The notes: generated by a model from the sequence alone, not told the origin. 64,000 nt of DNA from Conchocele bisecta (GCA_029237695.1 CM055266.1:116143370-116207369); one strand, 5' to 3'; counted from the first letter of the stretch, positions 38,701 to 48,159 are shown. Translations and numbers: made by a program.

Positions 38701-41700
38701 CAAAAATAAACATCACACATTGCTGATTTCATTAAAATTAAAACAACGTCCTGACACTGTGACGTGATAATAAACTTGTAAACAACCATTAAAAACAACA
38801 AACATCCAACTTTAATTCATTATATTTTAAGACACATTGTAACGATATGGGCTGTTGCTCAAGGTTCATATCGGTGTGACGGACATGTTGATAAATACTA
38901 CAGGTTGTAGCTGGTTGAAACCAGATTATTCTGATGCCACAGCATTAATTAAATGTCATCCGTAGAATATATAAGGCCGTCCGTTTGGACTGTCTGGTGG
39001 GTGTGCAAACTGCTCGCTTAGCGGTATACACTCACGTTGGTTGGTCGTAAGGTTGAACCCACGCCGGGTCGCCTTATGGCATGGCGTGCTAACTCGGAGA
39101 TTCTGAGATCTATAATTTAGAATAAATCCACTATACGATCGATTGTGTGTAAATAAAAGTATATATGCAGAACTACTCCGTTGTTCGTGTAGTTGCAAGT
39201 CAGATGTGACAACAACAACGTTACAACATTAGCCATAATCTTGCCATTTAATAGTAAATATGGTGGAAAAGAATATTATGTCCGTCACAAATCTATTTAG
39301 CTGTCCCATCATATATTTGGAACATACATGTACATGTAAAAATGTAGTACGTATTTGCAAGTTTTTGTGTTTTGCTGCAGGTATTTATGAAGTGTTTGTT
39401 GGCCACAAGAATTTCTACTTTGGGAAACAGCCGGAGAACCTTCCAGGAACACAGACGGTAAGTCATGTTGATTTTGTGCTTATATTGTCGTATTTCTTTT
39501 ATAACGATCAGGATTCATCCTTACCGGAATCCTGACTGGAGACCTGGTTTGGCCCTCGTGTACGTCTTTGGCATTCTTGTATGTGAGAGTTGAATCTGGT
39601 TATACCCCTTATATGAGTAATATGATTATTCATAATCCCATTACTTTTAGGGGAAGGGGGCCAAGTGACTTTGGTGTGGTATAGACTTGGCACCATGTCG
39701 GGTTATTCTAATTCCCGGCTTTAACTGACCTTACATGTTGATGGGCCCTTAAACACCAATAAACAAACTATGACGGAAGACATGGGGCTTATGGAATTTG
39801 TGACCAGTGTAGCTCCTGTCACAGCCGCATATTTGGACAGCTGGGGGCGGTTGCTCAAAGCTTATGTTAGCTTAACAGACTGTTAAATCCTAAGGATTTA
39901 ACAGTCTGTTAAGCTAACAGAGGTTTTCAGCAACCGGGCCCTGGCTGATAAAGTAACTGTAAGACTTATGGCCCGTACGTATGTTCTTTATATCAGAAAC
40001 ATCATCCGAGACATTTTCTGGCAAAATAAACATTCATTCACCATTACCCCACATATTGTTTGGCATTATATATTTTATATCAGACCTAAATTTCCACACA
40101 GATATCAGGGGCGATAACCGCGTTTCCTTAAAATGTTAAAGACATATGCAATGGTCATACTTTACAATCTGTCAAAAAAAAATTCCGGTGACATTTACTT
40201 AGTATATATAATTAAAAAATAGCATGCCTCATTTGCATATGCAAATATCCTGATACCACCGCGAGTCACGATCAATAAAATAAGTATTATTAAATGATTA
40301 TATCTGTATAGCATGCACTCGTAATTTTTACAACTGGTGGAATTATACACTTATTTAATTCCTTTAAAGAATATTTTGTGCCTACTGAGTGGGCATGTAC
40401 CTTTAAATGGACAATAAGCGCCAATGTATTGTTTTCAAAGAGAATTGTTTTGTAAGCGTTATGTGATGCATGTATGTATAAATTACATGCATATTTGAGT
40501 ACATGTATGTTCAAGTTCATGTATACATGTACTATTTGAATCAAGTGATTATGTGATTTGACAGGCCGTTAAGCACCATTATATCAATCAATCAATTATT
40601 TGAAACAGCAGTACGTACAAGCTATCAGTCAGTTTGACCCTTTGTATCAAAAGAAAAATAAGGAAATAAAAATAACAAGACACTATACATTGACAAAAAC
40701 ATGTTCACATAATCTATACACATATCCAATCATACAATATGGCCGTATGGTTAAACCAGTCAACCAGTGGCCTCATGCCTTGTCACTGGGGTCGACTATT
40801 GTACTTGGGCTGTTTGATGAGCCACCAGCTAGTTTAAAATGGTACCAACTATAGACTACACACAATCCTTAATTACTGACACATTATTTTCAGGCTGTAT
40901 ACGTCATGCCATCTTCAAGTGCGAGATGTAGCCAGCTGCCTAGAGCCGTTGATAAAGTACCGTTCTACGACGCATTGAAAAAGTTCCGAGATCACCTGAA
41001 GGGAAAACTACCTGATCTAACCGACTCTGAAATCACATTCCCCGACCTGGAACTAAAGACTGCAAAGAAAGTGAAGAAGGAAGAACCAAAGGAGTTGTAT
41101 CCCGGGGAAGAGGCTCTCCCACAGTTCCCTAACGGGAGTAACTTGAACACTCCCTATGGTGCTGATCAGTTAGGGAATTTCATGTCCAGGTCATATCAAG
41201 TAATACCTCATAGTCTTCCACAGGCCAGTGTCAGTAACGGTAATGACAATGCACCATTTTTGGCCAGAGTTAAACAAGAACCTGTTGAAATATACGAAGA
41301 CAATCAGTCACATCACCAACCTGTGTCAAAGACGGAAGACTTGCCAAGTCTTCCGTCTTTGACACAGTTTGGTGAAGTGAGAGTTAAACAGGAGCCGGGT
41401 ACAACAACATGCGATTCGACATCTGTAAGTCAGCCTTGCCAGTTCTCACAAGTCGAGTATCTTGGAGATACTCAGCCAGGTGGCCACATGCAGAATCAAG
41501 ACAATCACTTGAACAGTTTCCTACAGGGAATGTATGGGCTAGTGAATGGCGTCTCCGATCAAGATACCTCATACGGAATGGTTAATAATGCCATTGTGAC
41601 GTCTAGTCAACCGGTTCAGTTCTCTCAAGCTTTATTTAACATAGTTAAGGAAGGAGCTGATGGAACTGAGGGAGATGAGGTGGCTCAGGGCGGAGTGCCT

Positions 41701-42456
41701 CTCGGTGGTATGTTAAGAGGCAGTTCGCCACAAAGCATATCACAAAGTGGTAACTCACATGGTAACATATCGCAAAGCAGTATGCCACATGGTAACATAC
41801 CACAAAGCAGTATATCACAAAGTAATATATCGCAAAGCAGTATGTCGGCCATGTGTACTTCTAATAGTGTTCAGCCAAAGAAAAAGACACCAAAAGCAAG
41901 AAAGCGGAAGTCTACTGATGCCCCCAGCAGTACGGCTACCTCTCCGCTGTCAGAATCACAGAACTCCCAGTCCAGCTCCTCTAGTCAGATCTCAGATGAT
42001 TCCCATAGATCGCCATCTCAGTTGCAAGAATCTCCATGTGACTTGTCAAATAACACACGGTCTAGTCCGAGCTCCGTCCCTGTTTACCAGTCGCTGCAGG
42101 CTGTAGGTCATCCCCAGCCCTATGACGGCTACAGCCCGACGTTCACCACTGCCCAGCAATACCCATACCCCTATCCCCCCTACAATACAGCACCATACTT
42201 CATGGGCTCCCCACCAAATGTAAGCAACAGCTACCACACAAGTCCAGCAGACTTTGGCTTCCAACATCAAAGCTTTAGTCAAATGCTTGGCCAGTTTGGC
42301 ATGCCAGGCAGTTTCGAGCAGCCAATAGGACTTGGCCATGAAGGTAGTCCAAACAGCCAAACTGTAATTGATTACAGTACTCAGGGTCAGACAAATGCAC
42401 AGGGTCTATTTCAACCAAACATGCCTATTAAACAGGAAAAACCAGATTATAGCTAG
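29652..42456 (+). CDS. TDG: G/T mismatch-specific thymine-DNA glycosylase, 7 coding exons
   Basis: Joined exons 29652-29722, 32001-32184, 33589-33658, 36316-36448, 37261-37343, 39381-39457 and 40894-42456 give 2181 nt, i.e. 726 residues plus TAG. All introns are GT-AG and the phases match at every junction. The enzyme excises T from G:T mismatches and 5-formyl/5-carboxyl-cytosine at CpG in the nucleus, feeding base-excision repair and demethylation (family knowledge). Visible order: lysine-rich N-terminus (about 26-60) with SPGRPKK; glycosylase core about 65-220 with GINPG (N89, catalytic Asn of the family), [13 protein letters not shown] (98-110), GIGFTN (134-139), [11 protein letters not shown] (174-184) and MPSSSAR (211-217); then a tail of about 500 low-complexity residues, far longer than in vertebrates (human TDG is 410 aa in total). 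ATG 29652 has G at -3 and +4, but the frame stays open upstream to an acceptor, so an extra 5' exon is possible. Identification is firm; the exact N-terminus is less sure. Confidence 0.93.
29825..30191 (+). mobile_element. hAT-like non-autonomous element, family B (TDG intron 1)
   Basis: CAGGGCTCCAGATAAG at the left and CTTATCTGGAGCCATG at the right. An internal hairpin (CATTGGAATTGTCTCC / GGAAACAATTCTAATG) is shared with the copies at ~33680-34078, 34632-34995 and 35744-36104. Confidence 0.7.
30491..30692 (+). repeat. tRNA-derived SINE (TDG intron 1)
   Basis: The tRNA-like head has an A-box (TTGCTCAGTAGGTAGAGCA) and a B-box (GGTTCGATTCC), followed by a body with TGTCCTTGGGCAAGACAACT. The acceptor stem does not pair well and body sequence follows, so it is a SINE, not a functional tRNA gene. 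Confidence 0.8.
31432..31739 (-). mobile_element. hAT-like element, family A (TDG intron 1)
   Basis: CAGAGCTCCAGATAAG left, CTTATCTGGAGCAA right, flanked by AGGGACAA (31424-31431) and TGGGACAA (31740-31747): an 8-bp target duplication with one difference. The interior matches 1313-1651 in inverse orientation. Confidence 0.7.
32001..32184 (+). CDS. TDG: TDG coding exon 2
   Basis: Encodes the lysine-rich DNA-binding arm ([15 protein letters not shown]) and the start of the glycosylase fold, ending ...[11 protein letters not shown] at donor GTAAGT (32185). The acceptor reads TTCCAGCAG, a tandem NAGNAG site. Use of the second AG (ending 32003) would drop one Ser and keep the frame. One base (C) completes the Gly codon begun in exon 1. 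Confidence 0.9.
32191..32578. repeat. Nested foldback beginning 6 nt after the TDG exon 2 donor
   Basis: Outer arms 32191-32258 and 32511-32578 are inverted (68 bp, about three mismatches). Between them lie a near-perfect 43-bp palindrome with no spacer (32264-32350, one indel) and a TGCCACC hairpin element (32352-32505). Confidence 0.85.
32352..32505 (+). mobile_element. HINE-like element, family TGCCACC (TDG intron 2)
   Basis: Full hairpin, GTCCGTC tract and ATTTCTTG end; sits between the palindrome and the outer right arm of the foldback. Confidence 0.85.
32721..32935 (+). repeat. SINE-like retroposon, 3' half (TDG intron 2)
   Basis: 'GTGTGGCGAGGACCTGGCATC', 'TTTCAGGGCTAAATATAT', 'GACCCGGCC' and 'GCTGTTGATAGGCCGTTAAA' followed by CCCCAACAAACA. 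Confidence 0.75.
32940..33505 (+). repeat. Degenerate pearl/HINE-like sequence (TDG intron 2)
   Basis: Cores with 'TTCAGCTAACAT.TTCATATTGCACACATGCA' and 'AATACAATTACCCTCGCTACTGAT', GTCTGTCTG tracts, and the end CATTTCTTGTTT. Related to 50640-51764. Confidence 0.55.
33589..33658 (+). CDS. TDG: TDG coding exon 3 (catalytic GINPG)
   Basis: Acceptor TTTCAG ends at 33588. The exon reads [20 protein letters not shown] then NHF, ending with the T of a Trp codon before GTAAG. This is active-site motif A of the TDG/MUG family; its Asn positions the hydrolytic water (family knowledge). The histidine pair and the GPGNHFW block match vertebrate TDG. Confidence 0.95.
33680..34078 (-). mobile_element. hAT-like element, family B (TDG intron 3)
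   Basis: Opposite orientation to 29825-30191. The end CTTATCTGGAGCACTG is present and the other end is degraded (ACTGCAGTTATTTGCG). The internal hairpin is around GAGACAATTCTAATGAAATG. Confidence 0.65.
34412..35029. mobile_element. TIR MITE (GTGGCTGTGACTGGAG) split by an hAT-like element
   Basis: GTGGCTGTGACTGGAGAAAT is inverted at about 35005-35029, and AAAT flanks both sides. A family-B hAT-like element (34632-34995) sits near its right end. Other copies of the host: about 46090-46285 and 46999-47196, with fragments at 39775-39835 and 52975-53120. Confidence 0.7.
34632..34995 (+). mobile_element. hAT-like element, family B (TDG intron 3)
   Basis: CAGAGCTCC left, CTTATCTGGAGCTTG right; the interior matches 29825-30191 closely. 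Confidence 0.7.
35142..35499. mobile_element. Palindrome-ended MITE (TDG intron 3)
   Basis: The right part, 35335-35499, is a ~80-bp-arm inverted repeat (ATTATAAGGAATGAATGG... / ...CCATTCATTCCTATAAT) centred on GCCTTCCAGCC. The left part begins ATTCCAGCACAAAAATATTT. A second copy is at 37439-37807. Confidence 0.85.
35744..36104 (-). mobile_element. hAT-like element, family B (TDG intron 3)
   Basis: CAGAGCTCCAGATAAG left and CTTATCTGGAGCCCTG right, the best-preserved ends of the family. Confidence 0.75.
36316..36448 (+). CDS. TDG: TDG coding exon 4
   Basis: Acceptor TTGCAG ends at 36315. GG completes Trp109, followed by [20 protein letters not shown], then [23 protein letters not shown] and AA of a Lys codon. 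The donor is GTAGGT at 36449. GIGFTN carries the conserved Asn of the family's substrate pocket. The 36449-37260 intron is the shortest in the gene. Confidence 0.94.
36754..36850. repeat. Foldback hairpin (TDG intron 4)
   Basis: AGAATACCAGGCTAGTGT is inverted as ACACTAGCCTGGTATTCT; the inner arms TTTATCAGGC / GCCTGATAAA also pair. Arms are ~41 bp with a short GC-rich loop. Confidence 0.85.
37261..37343 (+). CDS. TDG: TDG coding exon 5
   Basis: Acceptor CTTTTCAG ends at 37260. The exon encodes [20 protein letters not shown] then IAVFNGK, the central helix-strand of the UDG fold, ending with one G before GTGTGT (37344). NGK is the conserved turn of the family. Confidence 0.94.
37439..37807. 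mobile_element. Palindrome-ended MITE, second copy (TDG intron 5)
   Basis: Same layout as 35142-35499; its palindrome is 37639-37807. Internal differences lie between ACTACTTTC and CATTTTCTTGATG. Confidence 0.85.
38003..38295. mobile_element. TIR MITE, ends TAGCCTATTTCACCAACATT (TDG intron 5)
   Basis: Perfect 20-bp terminal inverted repeats, with subterminal AAAGTATACTTT palindromes. TA may be the duplicated target. Copy two is at 61979-62282. Confidence 0.85.
39381..39457 (+). CDS. TDG: TDG coding exon 6
   Basis: Acceptor TTTGCTGCAG ends at 39380. GT completes Gly181, followed by [20 protein letters not shown] then PGTQT. The exon ends in phase 0 at donor GTAAGT (39458). It matches the vertebrate IYEIFSKEV...FGLQP segment in layout. 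Confidence 0.94.
39502..39770 (+). repeat. SINE-like retroposon, internally deleted (TDG intron 6)
   Basis: 'CATCCTTACCGGAATCC', 'CTGGTTTGGCCCTC' and 'GGGCCCTTAAACACCAATAAACAAA'; lacks the GTAAATATTC segment. Confidence 0.75.
39866..39918. repeat. Perfect 25-bp palindrome (TDG intron 6)
   Basis: Arms 39866-39890 and 39894-39918 are perfect complements with a 3-nt spacer (TAA). Weaker pairing extends outward (GCGGTTGCTC / CAGCAACCG). Confidence 0.9.
40080..40395 (+). repeat. Interspersed repeat, copy 1 (TDG intron 6)
   Basis: Shares 'GCGATAACCG', 'TTTCCTTAAAATGTTAA', 'TGATTATATCTGTATAGC' and 'ACTGGTGGAAT' in order with 61640-61945. A minus-strand fragment lies at 16185-16240. No terminal repeats were clear. 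Confidence 0.7.
40894..42456 (+). CDS. TDG: TDG coding exon 7: MPSSSAR motif and long SUMO-motif-rich tail
   Basis: Acceptor ATTTTCAG ends at 40893. The exon opens [20 protein letters not shown] (residues 207 on), the loop that inserts into the minor groove in the family, then about 45 residues that still match TDG. The remaining ~450 residues are disordered-looking: S/Q/N-rich blocks, a repeated SQSSM/HGNI segment (about 487-520), a basic NLS-like cluster [11 protein letters not shown] (about 535-546) and a Pro/Tyr-rich stretch near 620. psi-K-x-E sites: VKKE (~266), VKQEP (~332), VKQEP (~370) and IKQE (718-721) just before the stop. A perfect 23-bp inverted repeat lies inside the coding sequence at 41331-41377. 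Confidence 0.95.
   Translation, partial: AVYVMPSSSARCSQLPRAVDKVPFYDALKKFRDHLKGKLPDLTDSEITFPDLELKTAKKVKKEEPKELYPGEEALPQFPNGSNLNTPYGADQLGNFMSRSYQVIPHSLPQASVSNGNDNAPFLARVKQEPVEIYEDNQSHHQPVSKTEDLPSLPSLTQFGEVRVKQEPGTTTCDSTSVSQPCQFSQVEYLGDTQPGGHMQNQDNHLNSFLQGMYGLVNGVSDQDTSYGMVNNAIVTSSQPVQFSQALFNIVKEGADGTEGDEVAQGGVPLGGMLRGSSPQSISQSGNSHGNISQSSMPHGNIPQSSISQSNISQSSMSAMCTSNSVQPKKKTPKARKRKSTDAPSSTATSPLSESQNSQSSSSSQISDDSHRSPSQLQESPCDLSNNTRSSPSSVPVYQSLQAVGHPQPYDGYSPTFTTAQQYPYPYPPYNTAPYFMGSPPNVSNSYHTSPADFGFQHQSFSQMLGQFGMPGSFEQPIGLGHEGSPNSQTVIDYSTQGQTNAQGLFQPNMPIKQEKPDYS
41331..41377. repeat. Perfect 23-bp inverted repeat inside TDG coding sequence
   Basis: Arms 41331-41353 and 41355-41377 with a single C between them. 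The left arm begins CTGTGTCAAAGACGGAAGAC. It encodes [15 protein letters not shown], so the frame is kept. Confidence 0.95.
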
Positions 42457-42803
42457 TACAGCATTTAGAATTTCTAGTCTTGCAAATTTGAAAGTTCTGG
42501 TGTTCACCCATCAGCATGGGAATGTGAATTTTCCTCATTTTAGGACTTCCTCTTTTTTCACTAAACTTTTCAAGTTGCTGAATTTTGTTCAAACCCTATA
42601 AAAATTATATTTTTGGAGGGGGTAGGGTTGTTTCCTCTTTTTTTTTACCAATTTCCTCATTTTTCATAATTTCCTTTTCACACCCCTGCATCAGCCTGCG
42701 CACCTGAAAACCTGGATTCCATTCAGTGTTTGATTCAGTTTGTCAACAGATGACCAAATATTTTGTGTTGTGACCGATATTGTTGTCTTACAATTGTAGC
42801 CAC

Positions 42804-42809
42804 AATAAA
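42804..42809 (+). promoter_or_regulatory. Candidate polyadenylation signal of TDG
   Basis: AATAAA about 350 bp after the TDG stop, just upstream of the 566-bp foldback. It is the first canonical hexamer I see downstream of the stop. No transcript evidence is available. Confidence 0.4.
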
Positions 42810-42897
42810 TATAAACCACCATGACAAAAATGGGCTTAATGAGAGTTTTACTAGAGTGCCTGTATCTAGAATGTGCATGAAGCCTGATGTAGACCTA

Positions 42898-43463
42898 TAG
42901 TCTGTTTCACGAAAGCTGCCCAAATTTTACGGCCATATAAACAATTCAAAAACAATATTTTTTTCGATAGTATTAAATTAAAGGAAAATTTAAGAATGAG
43001 CCTTCTTTTTATTTCATGAAATTCGGTCAAATATTGGTTTTATTACGAAAAATTGATTTCTCTATGGGAATTTAACATGGGGGGGAAAAAGAGGTAAAGG
43101 AGTGTGGGAGGAGTCAAAAAACGAAAAAAATTGGAAATTGACTCCGAAACCTGGCTAGATAGCTTGGAAATGATCTAAGAAAACAAAAGTTAAATTTTAA
43201 AAATCAGTCCAGTATTTCTGAAATTCTAAAAAATTTCCCCACGTTAAATCCCCATAGACATCTTCACTCCGTGAAGATGTCTATGGGGATTTAACATGGG
43301 GAAATTTTGTTTTCGCAATAAAATCAATATTTGACCAAATTTCACGAAATAAAAAGAAGGCTCATTCTTAAATTTTCCTTTAATTTAATATTATCCAAAA
43401 AAATATTGTTTTTGAATTGTCTATATAGCCGTAAAATTTGGGCAGCTTTCGTGAAACAGACTA
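42898..43463. mobile_element. 566-bp foldback element in the TDG 3' flank
   Basis: TAGTCTGTTTCACGAAAGCT at the left is inverted at the right end (43444-43463). Most of each half pairs, including TTAAAGGAAAATTTAAGAAT. The centre is a perfect 25-bp palindrome (43243-43267 / 43271-43295, spacer TCC). Confidence 0.88.
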
Positions 43464-43854
43464 ATAGTTTTAGAGCCATCAGGACACTAGCTTATGGTAT
43501 GTGCTCCATTCCCATTCTCATGCTTCTCGACAACGTCAGGAAATGTTATAAGCACATGACCAGGATTATGTCCACAGTACGGATACACATGTTGATCTTG
43601 CCCGTCATTGGTTGGCATCTCAATAAATCCATAGCCAAATTGTTTATTATAAAATTTGATGAACTTTATATATGTGCTAGATGGTCACTGGTGAAACGGC
43701 GAAATTATTATCAAGTGACATGTATGTAGAAGTGGATTTAGTGATAGTTCATGTATAATAATGCTTCTTTTCTTAATAAGTTCAATATTAGCTGCTTGAT
43801 AGGATGTTGCAGCATCCAAGTGCCCCTGGGCATATTCACTTTAATAGTTGCCCC

Positions 43855-44323
43855 GTGCAGGCACCGGGGCGGGATCAACTGATCCTTTGAATAGTGCTGC
43901 AGTAGCCATTGCTTGTCGTAAAAGGTGATTAAACTGGCTTAACGATTGGGTTCATACTTTCCGGAACCCACTATACCGGATTTGGCCCTCATGTACATTT
44001 TTGGCTTTCTTGTATGTGAGAGTTGAGTCGGGCTATGCCCCATATATAAAAGTAAGATTAGCGCTAATCCTATTACTTTTAGGGGATGGGATAAATGATG
44101 CTGGTGTGGCGAGGGCCTGGCACCAGATCAGGTTGTTCTAATTTCAGGACTGAATATATATTTTGATTGTAAATATTGAGTTCTGAAGTTGGGATTTACC
44201 CCCCTTAGACAGGTGGATATGGGACTCGACCCCGTTGACCCGTCTGCGTGTAGACTCCCTGAGGCTTGTACCTCTATGTCAGAAAAGCGGACGTTAAACC
44301 CTATTCACTCACTCACTCACTTT
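43855..44323 (+). repeat. SINE-like retroposon variant with (ACTC)n tail
   Basis: Carries a longer 5' part (TGCAGTAGCCATTGCTTGTC) before TTTGGCCCTCATGTAC, then the shared body, and ends GGACGTTAAACCCTATTCAC with CACT repeats instead of AAAC. Confidence 0.65.
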
Positions 44324-45769
44324 AATAGTTATTTTGTATCTTTTAGAAAACAACTGTTCATATTTTGTATGCACCAGGTCTCGGTAGAGGCGGGAATGCA
44401 CATAATGTTTTGACTGTGCTTCATGTGACAATGCCACTACATGTTACCCATGTAGTACCGTGTTGACTATGACCAGATTGCAGAGGTGCAGGCTGATATT
44501 GGCCGATCACAATAGTATAGTGTCATTTATGTGTACCAAACAGCTGAATCTCGTTATCTCGATATCGTTTATCTCGATATACCTGCTTATCTCGATATAC
44601 GTTCCAGGTCCCGGTAGAATTCCCTATATAGATCATATTTTACTCCTGATAACTCGATATCGGATATGTCGATTATCGGTTTAGTCAAAGTGGAAATCGA
44701 GTCCCGATAGTATGTTACCTTCACATTTGTAGTCTGATATGTCGATGCGAAAATTAAGCGCCCGGCGCCGCCAAGTCTGAATCAGCACGATTATCTCGGG
44801 TCAGTTTTCAGACGTCTATAGAAACCAAAGACACCGCCGCCGCTAAAATGCGTTTAAAGTTGCATAACCAGTTAAAGCAGTGCACTTAAAACCATAATTA
44901 ATCAAACTTAATGTGATATCTTTTACCAGAAAAATGAATTAAACGGTGTAGCAATAAGTAAATCGTCTGTTAATTACGAAAACAGCTTTAAAAAAAGAAT
45001 AAACTCGAGCCGCGATTTATGAAAACCCGGAAATAAAGTAAATAGCCATTTCTGAAGCGATTTTGTTCAGATTTTTTTTTTTTTCGAGAAATTTAGCGAA
45101 TTGTTATCTCGAAGTTCGGATATGTCGATATATTTTCATCAGTCCATTCGACTTTGAGATAACGAGAATGACCTGTATGTAAATTTATGACATTTGAATT
45201 CATATAATGATGCATTTTTTGGTCACTAGTTTTTGCTTGTGTTCATATGAATGAGACATGTAAACTTATCTCGTCTCCATAAGACTTCTTATGATTACGT
45301 TATGTTCAGAATGTAATCAATTTTAACCTTGTCCGACTCTTCTGCAACTGTGTGCTTTATTTGCTAGTTCAGTGCAAGTGAATGGTACAAGGAACATCCA
45401 ACGAGTGTGATTTTTACGTACACCGAAAACAATTTGAGGTACATACATGTTTGACTTTGTTTGCAAGTTTTTGGCAACCTACTATCTCCATTATCGTAAG
45501 TAAGATCTAGCATGTGTATAATACCAAAATAAAGTGAATTACATGCTTTAATATAAATCTGAACTTTATTTATTACGTGTTCCTGACAGTATTTGTTGTG
45601 GCTTTTAATTCTAGTATTTTAGTGTTTTAGGACACGCATGCATCCTACATGATCAGTGCAACCTGCATGTATGTATGTTAATGGGTGCTTATTCATTTAC
45701 CTGATTTTGTGTCATTTTAGCCATGAATGTCAAGCTAGAGCACATATTTTGTTAGTTGCATCAAGAATG
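44324..45769. other. Non-coding
   Basis: No gene. Repeated TATCTCGATAT-type motifs (44550-44700, 45100-45170) look like the ends of an inverted-repeat element about 0.65 kb long. Confidence 0.4.
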
Positions 45770-46089
45770 TATCCACCACAGTATGGTGGGAACAGTGTAT
45801 GACCTGATCAGACTGTGTGGATGCACAGGCTAATCTGGACTACACTGGTCACAGACTCAATATTTCGTTAGAGGCATGACTTGTATCCTCCATAGTGTGA
45901 TGTGAACAGTGTAGCCCCTGATCAGACTGTGTGGATGCACAGGCTGATCTGGGGCTACACTGGTCAGCAACTCGACAAGCCCCTGGTTTTTCATGGCGAG
46001 TCACACGGATACCAGTTGACAAACAGACCATACAACAACTGTGAGCATTATAATCCCAGATCTTCTGCCACCACCAAACAAGGACAGAG

Positions 46090-46285
46090 ACTGGATAAAT
46101 GGGGTTTATGGCATGTCATGATGTGCGAACAATGTGGTCTTATTCTGATATGGCTCTGCACAGTTCACCATTCAGGCTACATATAAAACACCTGCTATAG
46201 ACCATTCACAGACTGCAGGAGCGCACTTGCAGATCAGAAGCTGGACTGACCACAGATGCTACAAGCCTCATTTCTCAAGTCACGT
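46090..46285. mobile_element. TIR MITE (GTGGCTGTGACTGGAG family)
   Basis: Degenerate ends 'GATAAATGGGGTTTATGGCAT' (split) and 'AAGCCTCATTTCTCAAGTCAC'. Sequence just upstream (45770-45970) has two further GATCAGACTGTGTGGATGCA motifs typical of the family interior. Confidence 0.5.
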
Positions 46286-46288
46286 CGT

Positions 46289-46703
46289 GGGTGGTTGGTC
46301 GGGTGAACGCGGCAGCATAAATTAACGGTAGGGGTTCCTCCTGATAGGAATCACAATTTGCCTGGTTTGGCCCTCGGGTACATTTTTATCTTTGGCTCTT
46401 TTGTTACCTGGGAGTTGAATTGGGTTATTGCCCATTATAAAAGTAGTAAGAGTATTACTGATCCTACTGCAAGTGATTGTGGTGTGGCGAGGACCTGGCA
46501 TCGGGTCCGGATTATTCTGATTTCAGGGCTGAATATTATTTTTGTTTGTAAATATTCAGTTTTGATTTTGGGATTTTCCCCCCATTTGTACATGTACTTG
46601 AACATGTACTTGTACAGGTAATATATTTAGTACTAAACCGATTGACCCGGCCTTAAATGACCTTAGCTGTTGATAGGCTGTTAAACCCCAACAAACAAAC
46701 AAA
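46289..46703 (+). repeat. SINE-like retroposon, near full length
   Basis: Starts GTGGTTGGTCGGGTGAACGC and ends GGCTGTTAAACCCCAACAAA. It gives the uninterrupted TTAA target site for comparison with 337-340/1219-1222. Confidence 0.8.
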
Positions 46704-46998
46704 ACCAGTCACGGTCACCATTCACAGTGAATCTACATCATTGTTTGACAACAGTTTATTGCACATTAAAAGTCATGATGATGATCTTTTCATTGGTAGA
46801 ATGTCTTGTGAAATGCAGAAAAAAATATTTCACCTATTTGCTCTTCCAAAAAACATTTTGCTATATTGGGGATATTAACTAGTGTAGATCACGATACTGC
46901 TTGTGCAGTATGATTGCAGTCTAAAATGTTAGCAGCCTTGGGAATATGATGCTAACGTATGACATAAATAATCAAATGGGATACAATTATTGACACAT

Positions 46999-47196
46999 GT
47001 GGCTGTGACAGGATAAATGGGGCTTATGGGTTTTGCGACTGATATATTTCCAAACCAGTCTGTGCATCGGTACAGTCTGATCAGGATATGCACTGTGCCA
47101 TTCCACCAATGAAATGCCTGTCATACTTCCAACACAATGTAGATCATCACGAATCCCATAAGCCTGGGGCCCCGATTTCTCCAGTCACAAGTGGGT
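46999..47196. mobile_element. TIR MITE (GTGGCTGTGACTGGAG family)
   Basis: GTGGCTGTGACAGGATAAAT left; GATTTCTCCAGTCACAAGTG right. The interior has CAGTCTGATCAGGATATGCA. Confidence 0.65.
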
Positions 47197-47199
47197 GGC

Positions 47200-47582
47200 A
47201 GGAGGGAGCATGCGATGGGTAATTTAACGATCTAGATTCATCCTTACCGGAATCCCGACCGGAGACCTGGTTTGGCCCTCACGTACGTCGTTACCATTCT
47301 TGTATGTGACAGTTGACTCTGGTTATGTGAGTATTACGTTTATTCGTAATCCTATTTTAGGGGAAGGGGTCCAGTTACTTTGGTGTGGTATGGACCTGTC
47401 ACCAGGTCAGGTTATTCTATTTTCAGGGCTGAATATATATTTATTTCGATATAAATATTCCATTCTGAATTTTGGATTTCCCCCCCAATGCAGCAGGTTG
47501 TATATGGGATCGAACCCATTGGCCCGTCCTTAAATGACCTTAGCTGTTGATAAGCCGTTAAACACCAATAAATCAAATAAAA
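47200..47582 (+). repeat. SINE-like retroposon
   Basis: 'GGGTAATTTAACGATC', 'ACCTGGTTTGGCCCTCAC' and a tail GTTAAACACCAATAAATCAA. Confidence 0.8.
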
Positions 47583-47824
47583 TCTCCAGTCACAACCACA
47601 TACATGTTTCTGCTGGTTCTATTTTTCAGTTTGATGAGGACTATGAATATACCTTGCTTGTATTGAATGTGTTAGCTTTGTGTAGAGTGCCAGTGGCCAG
47701 TATTTGATTCCTGCTTTTAATATTTACACGTCTTGTTAGTTAGTATTTTGTTAGTGTTTAATTTTAAATGGATTTTTATGCCTCAGAATCACATATTGTC
47801 AGGATGGACATACTCGCTGTTTAA

Positions 47825-48053
47825 CCCTTTGAACCCGAAGTCCCGCTATATCGGTTTATGCAAAAAGTGCAGATCCAGATGAGCCGGCTCGTCTCATCAG
47901 GATCTGCACTTTTTGAAAGTAATTTTAATATTTTTGAAAACAAAAACATCCCCTTTTCATAAATGGGCGAATCTGAAAATCATTCTGTGACCATTGGATT
48001 GGTCAGAACATTAGCATATCACAGTCCATTCCAGTTCCTTATGGTTCAAAGGG
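47825..48053. mobile_element. piggyBac-like MITE (229 bp)
   Basis: Perfect 11-bp terminal repeats CCCTTTGAACC / GGTTCAAAGGG are flanked by TTAA on both sides (47821-47824, 48054-48057), the hallmark of piggyBac-type transposition. The interior has a hairpin around AAAAAGTGCAGATCC / GGATCTGCACTTTTT. Confidence 0.82.
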
Positions 48054-48159
48054 TTAACTTGAAACTACATATAAACCTTTCCTCTTTCTGTATTTGTGCC
48101 CTTCTGGCTTTCTTTTGTGTATTTTTTGTATGAACCCATTTCTCGTGATCCATATAATT

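Noticed and set aside
42368..42601. 77-codon frame overlapping the TDG stop
   Set aside because: Shifted frame across the end of exon 7; no independent support.
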